Source of the DNA: Crotophaga sulcirostris
Lineage: Eukaryota > Chordata > Aves > Cuculiformes > Crotophagidae
Direction: 5' to 3'
DNA length: 64,000 nucleotides
Assembly (NCBI GenBank): GCA_013397455.1
Contig: VYZB01000330.1
Coordinates: 265,113 to 329,112 of the forward strand
Shown here: in pieces, positions 31,601 through 41,600 of the stretch
Numbering within the stretch: position 1 is the first letter of the stretch
Layout of the letters: the number at the start of each line of letters is the position of its first letter
The notes under the pieces: model-generated
Told to the model about the DNA's origin: nothing
The model's input: only the letters and a program-made list of their open reading frames with translations
The model's database searches: none
Position numbers and translations under genes: made by a program

Positions 31601-33054
31601 GCAGCAGCAAAGCAGTTGTCTTCCTTCCTGACATGAGTGCTGAAATCTTCCTAGGATTGTTTCCCAAGTTTAAATCTTTATTGTACTGGTTTTACCTGCC
31701 TTTACCCAAAATGATGAGGGTTTGACAGAAGGGCAGATACTGAAAACGTGTGTCCCTCTGTCACCTGACACAGCTGTGCAGGAGGTGAAAGCTTTGGAAA
31801 GCAGGGCCCACTGGTGCCAAGCAGGGGAGCCAGCAGTTTGCATTTGAGAGGTCTGGAAAGAGCAAAACATGGCATTAAGTTAACTCCTTCTTTGAGCTAT
31901 GGCTGTTTCCCAAGTTTGAGTTTTCACACTTTATAAAAAAAAAAAATTAGAAATGCTTTTGTGGCTGGTTCTTCCCAAACACAAGCAGGCTGCTTTGGTT
32001 TCTCCCAGAAGAATTCCTCAAGGATGGGTCTTCTCCCCAGTACAAGGAGAATTAGGTTTATTAGCATCCTTTTCCTTTATGTATTTATTGATTTAAACAA
32101 TTGTTCCTGGTTCAGTCACAGGGGAAGGAGGGGCTCAAAGCATTAGTGGGTTGTGTCATGTACAATGGGCCTAGATTTTTAAGTCCTCTGTTTTGTTGTT
32201 ACACTAAAATTATGATTCATAAAACATGAAACCTTTGTGTCCTTTGTGGGAAATGAACAGGAACATCCTCGTCACCTGTGTAATTTAAACTGTTGCCATT
32301 TAATTTGTGCCAAACCAGTAAAAGTGCTTTGCTGGTTTAAAATATGAAATAGTATTTTATTTCTTAGTATGTTTGCTGAGTAAGTAGTGTGCTTCCTTCA
32401 GGCATGAAAATTATTTCTGCTTTTAGCGTGCATTATGCAAGGCGATGTAAGCGTAGTATTTGCATTTCTAGTCTTTAATTTTTTTTTAAAATATCCTACT
32501 TGGAAGTGAAGAGGAAGATTTCCAGTTCAAGATAAAACTCTGTCACCAAGGCAAAGGAAGGAACCCACCATCACAGCAAAAATCATCAGCCTCAGTACCT
32601 CTGGGGAAAAAATAATCTCAAAAGTTTCCCCTCTTCATTGCATCTAAAACCAGTTTCTGTTTGTCTTTTCTCTTGCCCCAGACAGGACATACACATTAGT
32701 AGCCAACAACTCTGTGGTGGTAATCAAAAGAATAAATATCAAAATATTTACAGTCTGGTTTCCATTAACTTAAGAAATGTGTGTGTCCCATCCATCCCCC
32801 CGTGTCTCCCCCCCAAATGAGCTCTGGCTGTATCAGTGACTTTACCAGGATTAAAGGTGATAGTTTTAAAAAAGAATAAAAAAAAGACAAGTTTTGAAAG
32901 ACAACAGAGGAAGAGCAGTCTTTGATGGGCTTAATGTTAGCTGAGGGAACTGAAAAGCAAATAATTTGAATTCCCTACCACTGTGTTCATTCACTTCAGT
33001 TTGGTTGGAGGAGTCCAGGCAGCTTTTTCAACATACTGGCTTGTTCATACACAC
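28601..33054. other. Intergenic, no proven gene
   Basis: Mixed composition with a somewhat GC-richer patch at 30,140-30,400 and a short TG run near 30,590. An exon-like stretch on the - strand (29,284-29,337) and one on the + strand (about 31,382-31,471) have good splice signals but no recognisable product. A 43-bp segment at 32,564-32,606 recurs at 34,519-34,560. Confidence 0.6.
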
Positions 33055-33148
33055 ATTTCACAGTTTCACAGTATCACAAGGTTGGAAAGGACCTCTGAGA
33101 TCATCGAGTCCAACCTATAACCCAACACTAACATCATCTCATCATCTA
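33055..33148 (-). mobile_element. CR1 LINE 3'-end fragment, minus orientation
   Basis: On the + strand it reads CACAGTATCACAAGGTTGG, AAAGGACCTCTGAGATCATC, GAGTCCAACCTATAACCCAA, the reverse complement of a CR1 3' end. The terminal octamer-like repeats appear as TTTCACAGTTTCACAG on the left. Confidence 0.9.
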
Positions 33149-33190
33149 CGTTCTTGTATCTTGAAGAGCTCCTGCAGCCTGCGTGCTTAC

Positions 33191-33490
33191 AGCAATGTAC
33201 TTCAAAGAATTATCTGTGTATTTCAGTCTGTATTTATACAGGTGTGCCTGTTCATCCAGAGAGATGCCCACATTACACTGAAGCAGTCGTGTCTGCTGAC
33301 CTTCAAGGAAAAAAGTATTTCTTATAATAAAATCCCACCTCATCCTCAGAGGCAATGTCCAATATGTATTTTTCACGTTTAAAACAAAAAAATATGTGTA
33401 CTCACATCCAAGGGTGGACATTCTTGTCTGTGTTATTGGTTTCTCATCACGAAATAATGTGATTTCTCCTCTAGCTTCAGCTGGAGAATC
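33191..33490 (-). other. Two exon-like open stretches, phase compatible (unproven)
   Basis: On the minus strand, 33,490-33,406 (85 nt) is preceded by CTCTTTTCCTATGTAG and followed by GTGAGTAC. It reads DSPAEARGEITLFRDEKP onward in phase 0 and leaves one base. A 105-bp gap follows, then 33,300-33,191 (110 nt), preceded by TTTTTTCCTTGAAG and followed by GTAAGC, which starts with the two bases needed and stays open to KYTDNSLKYIA. I do not recognise the 65-residue reading. It could be part of an unannotated gene, a decayed gene, or chance in a long search space. Confidence 0.25.
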
Positions 33491-34559
33491 CTACATAGGA
33501 AAAGAGGAGGAGGTTCAGAGCAGCAAGCGACTGCTCACATCAACTAAATCCCTAAAACCACAGGCAATACTTTGGTGAGTTATATTTCAGCACATTGCCA
33601 GAATGAGAGAGAATCCTGTAAGATTCCCTGTTAGCTCTGCTGTTTAACAACAGACCAGCCTCTGTATTGCAATTTTTTAACTTTCTAAGGATCAGAGCCT
33701 AGCAGAGATGTGAAAAGGATTTTCTGGGAGAAAGACTGAATAATTTGGACTGGTTAAGCTCAGTAGGAAGGAAGCGAATAGCGAGGGATGTTACTATGAG
33801 CTGTCAAGCAAAAGAATTCAGAATTAACAAGGAAAGAGCAATGCCCCCTTCACAATGTGTTTTGTTGCTCTGCAAAATCCACTGGGATGTGATTTCAGGG
33901 GAAAGTGGTGCCAAGTCTTCCAGGTAAGGGTGGATGTGATTTTTACATCGGGAGAGCAATCACAGAAGTAATGTATAGATTCTTTTCTTTGAATGCCAGA
34001 AAGTGAAACCTCTCCTCTGTATTTTTAAGCAAGTATCCCAGCTCCTTCTGCTCCTCCAGTAGCACCCTGGGGCTGATTTCAGCAGTGCAAGGAGAAACAA
34101 GCAAGCAAAAGGCCTCAGAGAAATAAGGCCAACTACAAGGTGGCTTGTGCTCTGCTTTCCCAAAGGCACGGCTGTTCCCACCACAGGGAAGGAGGTTCTT
34201 GAGTCACAAGGGAGCTGTTGTGTTACTGTCGTGTTCTGAGACGAGAGTTTACCAGGAGGAAAAAGATTTCATGGGCATCCTCGCTGCCACCATGGAGTAG
34301 TGTTGCACTGGTGGGGGCTGCATTAGGTCTGGTGGGGCGGGCTGGGAGCTGAGGCACTGCTGCCAGCAGTGTTGGAGGTGCCTCTCCTGGGAAACACCTC
34401 TCCAGCCCACTCTTGTGTTCACTCTTGTGTTTGGCTGCTCCTGTCCATTAGTTCCTTCTCACCAATGGAGTAGTTTCCATGTCCTGCTCTAAAAGGTCCC
34501 CTCTCATGAGGGACAAAGCCCACCATCATTGCAAAATCATCAGCTTTAGTACCTCTGGG
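33491..34559. other. Intergenic, no proven gene
   Basis: Nothing firm. Further exon-like readings on the minus strand occur at 34,463-34,554 (acceptor CCCCAG, donor GTGAGA) and near 33,960-34,072, but their phases do not chain cleanly with each other or with the pair at 33,191-33,490. Confidence 0.5.
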
Positions 34560-34896
34560 GATGATCAGAGGGCTGGAGCACCTCTGCTGTGAGGACAGGC
34601 TGAGAGAGTTGGGGTTGTTCAGCCTGGAGAGGAGAAGGCTCTGGAGAGACCTCATAGTGGCCTTTCCAATACCTGAAGGGGCTACAGGAAAGCTGGGGAG
34701 GGACTTTTTACAAAGCAAGTAGTGATGGGATGAGGGGGAATGGCTTTAAATTGGAAGGGGGAAGATTTAGGTTAGACATTAGGAAGAAATTCTTCATGTT
34801 GAGGGTGTGGTGGGAGGTGTCCCTGCCCGTGGCAAAGGGGTTGGGACTGGGTGATCTTTAAGGTCCCTTCCAACCCAAACCATTCTGTGATTCTGG
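34560..34896 (+). mobile_element. CR1 LINE 3' fragment
   Basis: Begins GATGATCAGAGGGCTGGAG, continues GACAGGCTGAGAGAGTTGGG, TTAGACATTAGGAAGAAATT, GGTGATCTTTAAGGTCCCTT and ends CATTCTGTGATTCTG. This is the conserved last third of a CR1, including the terminal repeat, 5'-truncated. Confidence 0.95.
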
Positions 34897-36400
34897 TTGG
34901 GAGCTGAAAATAGCAAGCTGTAGCGTGAATGTGTTGCTCTCCTCTATGTACCAGTTGCAGAAGGTGATCTGCCTGGACTTTGCAGTGCTGGGACACATCG
35001 GCCCTGACAGGGTTTTGATGGTTTATGACAGCAGAACCTGGAGGTATATCCATCCAGAACCTGCTATGGTTTCTTACTCACATTGTGGTGCGCATTAGAG
35101 TTGTGTCCTAATATTAAAAAAGCAAAATAATAGAAGCAAAATGGTTTTATGAATATCTCCTGCAGTGGGTGGCCAAATACACAAGCCACACCTGGGAACT
35201 CCTGTTCTTATCTTTAAGCCTAGAACAGAAGCCTGTCAGCTCCCCAGCCATGGTGTTCCTGGCAGACCCTAGGAGTGTGTGTGAGCGATGGGGAATTTTA
35301 ATATAAGGTGATTTATTTCAGTGCAGCTCCAGCAGCTCTGCTACAACCTAATTTTGCATGATGTTAAATTTACAGGGGAAATCAGCATTCAGCTTCCCCA
35401 AATGAATCTTACAGAAAACGCGGGTTGTGAAGAGAGTGCTAGGACTCCTTTAAGGGCTTAGACTGCCTTACAGAGCTTTTTCTCTAAGAAGATTTTGAAG
35501 GTGAGCATTTTTGTCCCATCATTTCTAGTTGATAACAATCACTTTGCTGAACTGTTGTTACCGGAATCAATAGATCCAAGCTTCTAGGTAACTAACACAG
35601 TAGAGAAGACCTTCAAAACAGCTTTACTGGCTCTGCAAATTAATATCATGACTATAACAAATCATGGTTTGGACTCTAAAAGGTCTGTTTCTTTGGTTAA
35701 GGAAGGCAACACAAAAATCACCAGGGTCAAAAGAAAGGGCCTATTCCAGGATGCCCACAAGGTTCCAGACTAATAGGACCCAATTCAAGAAAAGCCAATG
35801 TTGTCATCAGCACAATATTTCAACGTCCTAGAAAAACCTGTATTTGGTATAGGAAGGAAGATCAAGCAGAAGAAACTAATCTTTTCATGAATCATTTTCA
35901 GCCAATGAGCAACTGGGTTTGGTCATACGGAAACCCTGAGTGAAAGCTGATTTGCTATGGATGTACCAAGTGATAAATATCACTGTGAGGACATGTCTCA
36001 CCCGGAGGCAGGCGCATGCATGTGATTTGCTATCAGAGTCTTGCTAAGACTGATTTCCTCAGAATTAAACTTCTATGGTCAGGGCAAGGAATATGTGACA
36101 GGAGACCATGTCAGAAACATTTATGGCTCTTAGCATTTTTCTGGCCAACCCACTGCAGATCTTTCAGATAGAGAACTTGGGCTAGTTCAGGTAAAACTAG
36201 GGCTTTCTGATTGCTGGCAGACCTGGCTCAGCAACTCAAATTTGTGAGACTGTTCTGTGAAAGTTCCCCTTTGAGTTCTGATAGGCAAATTGACTCTCAA
36301 ACACAAAAGTCCCTCTTTGGATGCTGGCAGGCAAGTTGATTCTAACAAGAGGGCTTCCTTTTCGTAGCCACATGTCAGAACATTTACCCTTTTAACACAA
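34897..36400. other. Intergenic, nothing firm
   Basis: No gene seen. Around 36,200-36,365 a unit of about 46-70 bp containing a CTGGCAGGCAAGTTGA-like core recurs two to three times in degenerate form. The stretch 35,580-36,180 has an ordinary base mix and no recognised family. Confidence 0.5.
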
Positions 36401-36482
36401 CGCTTCATCAAGGGCAAGTCCTGCCTGATCAACCTAGTGGCCTTCTATGATGGAGTGACTTCATCAGTGGACAAGGGAAGAG

Positions 36483-36488
36483 CTATGG
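36483..36488. repeat. Target-site duplication, left copy (CTATGG)
   Basis: Identical hexamer to 36,859-36,864. The two copies bracket the LTR exactly between TG and CA ends. Confidence 0.9.
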
Positions 36489-36858
36489 TGCGGGGAGCGA
36501 GCAAGGGACTCTGCAGCTACCATTCAATGTGAATCAAGCAGAGCCGTTTATTACAAGTTAAGCACATCCTTACATGCCCGTTAACTTCCCGTACACGCGC
36601 GCATGCGACATCCGCGCAACAGATGATTGGATAATCCATGTCTTCACAATGCTTTCCACGCATACAGTTATCATCATTGATTGGTTTCTTGAGTTGATTA
36701 CGTTGCTTTGTCATGTGTTTTCAAGGGCATCTTACATCTGGTTTTGCCATTGCTTAATCACTTTATTTCCTGCTTTCGGACTCCCATGGCATTCCCAAAA
36801 GTCCTCCAAGCCTGGCTGGTTCAAGGGCAAACCTCCATCTAACAGAAACCCTTCTACA
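36489..36858 (-). mobile_element. Solo endogenous-retrovirus LTR, class II-like, 370 bp
   Basis: The element starts TGCGGGGAGC and ends CTTCTACA on the + strand, so it has TG...CA termini on both strands. A perfect 6-bp CTATGG duplication flanks it. Orientation is minus: reading that way there is a CCAAT box (ATCCAATCAT), a CpG-dense promoter-like stretch with GCATGCGCGC, then AATAAA (TTTATT at 36,547-36,552) followed by an R-U5-like tail. Six-base duplications are typical of alpha/beta-like (class II) retroviruses, and this class is common in birds. No internal coding region remains, so it is a solo LTR left by recombination. Confidence 0.9.
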
Positions 36859-36864
36859 CTATGG
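36859..36864. repeat. Target-site duplication, right copy (CTATGG)
   Basis: Second copy of the hexamer, after which the interrupted CR1 sequence resumes without loss. Confidence 0.9.
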
Positions 36865-37358
36865 AAGTCATCTGGACTTCTGTAAGGCCTTTGACACCAA
36901 CTCCCACAAAATCCTTCCCTCTAAGTGGGTGAGATATGGATTTGATGGGTGCACTGTTCAGCGGATCAGGAACTGGTTGAATGCTCATATCTAGAGAGTA
37001 GTGGTCAACAGCTCAGTGTCCAGATGGAGATCGCTGACAAGTAGTGTCCCTCAGGGATGTATACTGGGACCAGTACTGTTTGATATATTCATCAATGACA
37101 CAGACAGTGTGGTCCATCAGCAAGTTTGCAGACAACACCAAGCTGAGTGATGCAGCTGACACACCTGAGGGAAGGGGTGTCATCCAGAGGGACCTGGGTA
37201 AGCCTGAGAAATGAGCTCATATGAACCTCATATATCATGAACCCCCAGTAGCAATACAGGCTGGGAGATGAAGGGATTGAGAGGCAGCCCTGTGGAGGAG
37301 AACTGGGGGCTACTGGTGGATGAAAAGCTGAACGTGAGCCGGCAATGTGCGCTCGCAG

Positions 37359-38544
37359 GAATTGCTAAACAGGAATCTCACTGGCAGTGCCAGGCAAAGT
37401 AGCTCGTGCTGTGTGAGGGAGGGCAAACCATGGTGCAGCCATCACATGTTTCTCAGTGATGCAAAAATCACAATCAGGGACAGATTGGGAAAATTTCAGA
37501 ATTTCACAAGTCCATGGCAATTGGTGATAATTTTTTTTTTAAAGTAAGAAATTGGGCAAACAAAATCAGTTCCTTCAATAATACGTGATACTCTCAGCAC
37601 CTAAATTAATATTGTATTAATTGCACTAAAAGAGAAACGATACATCAGAGCTGTCTACTGAAATATATGCTCTTGCAACAGGAGACAATTGTTTGAAATC
37701 TTTTTCTTTCTTTTTTTGACAAATTTGGTGTTGCTGACAAGACGAGAGCCTCTTTATGCCATTGTGTGAGGTGTCTGAGACGGTCACGTGGGCTCGCGCA
37801 CCGCCAGTGCCTAACAAAGCCCACAGCGCCCAACTGACACCACGTATAATGAAAGCTCGACGTAACCACATTTTTGTTAACTCTGTGAAAACTCAGGCAC
37901 ACGAACAATGCAGGTCTCAGGGTTTCATATCAAAGTGAAATGAGATACATTAATTAAATAGTACTGTTAACAAGAAAAAGTTTTTTTTAAAAATCGATCT
38001 TATTTAAGATTGAGGAAATGACAGTGATCTAATTTCAAATCACTTCTTTTCATGAACTTCTGTTTCAGTTCCTGCTGGTTTCCAGGTCTACAGATGTGCT
38101 ACAGTAAAGCAGAACAAGGCAGAGCCAATGTTAACCAGAAAAAATGTAAATATATATACACAATTAAAAAGCAATTAGGGGGTGTGGAATTGTACACTGC
38201 ACATTTTTCTTTCCTGTTTGACAGACCAGAGAGAAATGAAGTGAGACAACAGAAGACTGCAGGAGACCCCCAGCTGTGGAGTGTGGGGGTACCTGGCCTG
38301 GAGGAGGACTGACCTGGGCGACGCTGATTTGACAGTGGATTTCCTCAACTTGGAAGGAGAGGTGTTGGGAGACAGCACCAAGTCCTGGTGACCTGGAAGA
38401 AGTGGCTGGATCTGAGACAGAAAGTGCTGTGGCCTAACAGGAGTGCTCTGTCACCTCATATGAAAGTTACTGCAGTTTTCCTGACACCTCCTTCACAGCT
38501 GGCTGTGTAGGGGCTGAGCTGTCTCCACATGCAGAGAGAGACAC
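37359..38544. other. Intergenic; short CpG and E-box cluster
   Basis: Mostly AT-rich. The stretch 37,770-37,865 is unusual: several CpGs, a canonical CACGTG E-box within GGTCACGTGGG, and GGGCTCGCGCACCGCC. No gene reading. Confidence 0.5.
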
Positions 38545-38690
38545 AGGAGCACCACGCTGAGGACCACGTACCACGTATAGAGGAGCACCATGCTGAGGGC
38601 CATGTGACACATTGCAGGATCACCATGATAAGGTCAATGAACCGATTACCCAGGAGTACTGTGCTGAAGACCATGCACCATGTATATGGG
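38545..38690. repeat. Diverged minisatellite, unit about 36 bp, four copies
   Basis: Units at 38,545-38,580, 38,581-38,615, 38,616-38,651 and 38,652-38,690 all begin AGGA and share the pattern AGGAGCACCAYGCTGAGGRC followed by CATG or CACG. The unit length is close to 36 bp, so frame is kept across some copies, but no coding function is implied. Confidence 0.8.
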
Positions 38691-41600
38691 ACAGTACGAA
38701 GACAGGAGTGTAGATGGAAGCACCACACTGTGGACAGGTTTGGATGGTGGTCGCAGCTTTTGTTTGTGGCAGTTTTGAGAAATGTTCAGAGGTGAGTTGG
38801 GATGACCCATACATGGCATCACCACATCCTCCCTCGCATGCAGAACAACTCTACTCTTGAAAAGAGAAATTGCTGGCCTAAACTGGCCATGCCCACTGCT
38901 CTGGAGCTCAGAGCTTGCTTCCTCTGCAAGCCAGAGGAAACCCTGGCCACATTTCCTTCTATGTTTTATGGGGAGCACATCTTGGCTGGGAATGCTTATC
39001 ATCAGGAAGGAGGAGCTTTATTGCAATAAAAAGAAGGTGCATCCTGCTGGGATCACCCCGGGAGCTGTGTGGTGTTTGTGGCCTTCAGTTGTCTCTGCTT
39101 GAGCCCCACAGACACCCAGCATAACTGAGAAACAGGGTCTTTCAGGCCAAAATGTGTGGGAAGTGGTTGTAGTGGAGTCTCTAACTCCTGGAATCTCCAA
39201 ACTGAAGATGAAAGCCCTGAGTGACTCATGGCAGCAGCAGCAGCAAGGAACAATCCACCCAAAGCACTAACCAGGGTTAAAGGATGTGGGGGAGGCTGAA
39301 GAGGGAGCAGGGTCTTGGGCTAGAGGCAGGAGTGGAGGTGTCTACACAGTGCTTGTGGCACTGGTGACTGCAGCATCAAAAGCTGAAGAAACAAATCTAG
39401 AGAAAATTATTCCAAAGGAATGAAAGGAAGAAATTACTCAAAGGGCTGGTGGTCTGCTGGCAGCCTCCCTATGGCTTCAGCCTCACCTGCTCCAGGCTTC
39501 CTGTGGGCTCAGGTGGGGGATACTTGGGTAATGGATACCTTTTGTGACTTGAAGATACACAGAAAAACCATTATGGTCCTTCAGAGCAGTACACAGCACT
39601 GTGATGGCTCTTGATGTCAGAGAGATTGAGCATCGCTCAGTGTTTTAAATCACCAGCAGATCAGTAGAGTTGGTTAACAGAGCAGTGATTAAGGGCTGTG
39701 GGGGAGGAATTCCTCTCCTGTGATGCCAGGGTCTCCATCACAGCTCACCCCCTCAGCTCCCTCCAAATTCTGTAAGAGAACAGGCAGTTTTGGGGCACAG
39801 CCCTCTGTTGTGCAAATCGCAGTATGGATATCTGAAACAAACTGGATGAATCACACTGTGGAATTGCCTCTCTCTCACCAGGAACTCCAAAGGAACCCAG
39901 ATTTTCTCCCATCTAAACTTAGACAAGTTGCATCCCAAACAAATTTAAATAACTCTCAGAGTCTCTATTTCTTTTATCTCATCTACTTCTTTTTCTAGAT
40001 GTAACAGATGTAGAAATGTAATATCCTGACCTGTCAAAATCAAGAAACTATTGTGGAAGGGTGTTAGAGGAATATTTCCATGTTAATAGACATATCACAT
40101 CCGGTTGTTTTCATAGCCCATGTGAACTTGGTACTCCTGAACTGACTACACTGGCTTTTCCATATGGCTCTGGGCAAACAAAAAAAAGCCCTGGAAAACC
40201 AAAGTAACAAAATTTCCCTTCCTTGCCTAGGTGTCACGCGGTGTGAGGTGGTTAGATACTACAATAACTGCCACCACATTAGTACTTAGATACTGCTTGA
40301 AATGATCCTTTAATTTAACTATTACTTTTGCTGAATAAAAGCTGTTTCAATGGTAAAATAACACCAGTGGGGGACGGATTCTGGAAGAAATGGAAGATCT
40401 CTGTGGTAGTGTCAGAAGGATCTGGTTTTGGTGGGCAGGAGATGAGAAAGGGCTTCCTTCCTGGAGGGGGAGCATCTGGCAGCTGCATGAATGGTCACAC
40501 CAATTCCCATCCTGAACCCTATTCACATGTAAGAGCTCTGTGGTGTAAGTGCAAGAAAAAGGGGTGCTGGTTGACTGATGGCCATGGGGCTGAACCCAGA
40601 TAGGAGCAGAGCCGAGACGCAACAGGACCACGAAAGCTATGGAAAGGCAAGATTATCATCAGCAACAATGGAAGAATAAAAGATCTACTGTAAGGCAGCC
40701 CTGAAACCTACACTTATATAGAAGATGCAATGAAAAATATATTAAATAATGTGAAAAAAGTCCCAGCCAGGATAACCAGCCTCTGCAAGATTTTGGAAGT
40801 ACTTTGTTTAATTTTTAAAACCTGAGCAAAGGGGAGATGTAAAATATTTCGGACTGTGGGGACATCTCATGTGTGTTTTCTGTGCACAGGAGTTCGTACA
40901 CATCATTTTTTTGAGGGCTATGAGAGATCTGGGGAAAGCTTGAGTCAATTTGCCAAGTGAAAAAGAGACCATTGGAATAGACTGTCTCTTTGTTCAAGAA
41001 GAAGATGTGAGCAATTGAGAGGGGTGATAAGCACTGTGGAGGAGGATTTTAAAATGAAGAAACTGAGGTACTGTGGAATTTTTTTCCTCAGGAAGGGAAA
41101 CTGCTGTTAGGTAGACACCAACCATCATTGCACACCTGGATTTCAGCAAAGCCGGAGAAGATTCAGTTCAGAAGATGCATTAGATTGACTCAGCCAGAGG
41201 TGTAGCTCAAAAACATGCAGGTGGCCATACCTAGGGCCCAGGAGCAGGGATATGAGGACAGAGGGACATTTCCTGCCCAAACTACTCCAGGCACCTGCCC
41301 AGCAGCTTTCAGTAGCAGTAGACCTACTACTCTCTAAGGCTGTTCTAAAACTGCTAAATTAAATAATGTCCAGACCAAATCTGCAGACCTGAGGCACCAA
41401 GAAGACAGTGCCCATGGTGCTCCAAGCCAACCCCATCTCGAGCAGGTTTGCCGTGGAGAGGAGAGGTGGCAGAGCCCATAACAAGGCAGCGTGGACACCA
41501 GGTGCCCCGTGCTCGCACTAGCAGTCTGCCCCTTAATTTTGTCAGCAAGTGACCCCATCAGACAGGCTACAAGGGAAAAAAACCAAGCAAAAATCATGGC

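Larger units (their letters stand above)
36401..37358 (+). mobile_element. CR1 LINE internal fragment, split by an LTR insertion
   Basis: The left part, 36,401-36,488, reads TTCATCAAGGGCAAGTCCTG onward to GGGAAGAGCTATGG. The right part resumes at 36,859 with CTATGGAAGTCAT, GGACTTCTGTAAGGCCTTTG, then reverse-transcriptase-region sequence to GCAATGTGCGCTCGCAG. Both halves match the CR1 ORF2 region in the same orientation. The frame is broken by substitutions and the 3' end is missing. The 370 bp between the halves are a later LTR insertion. Confidence 0.92.

Noticed and set aside
38529..38795. 88-codon + strand frame with HHAE-like repeats
   Set aside because: It is the translation of the 36-bp minisatellite; no start context, no homologue recognised.
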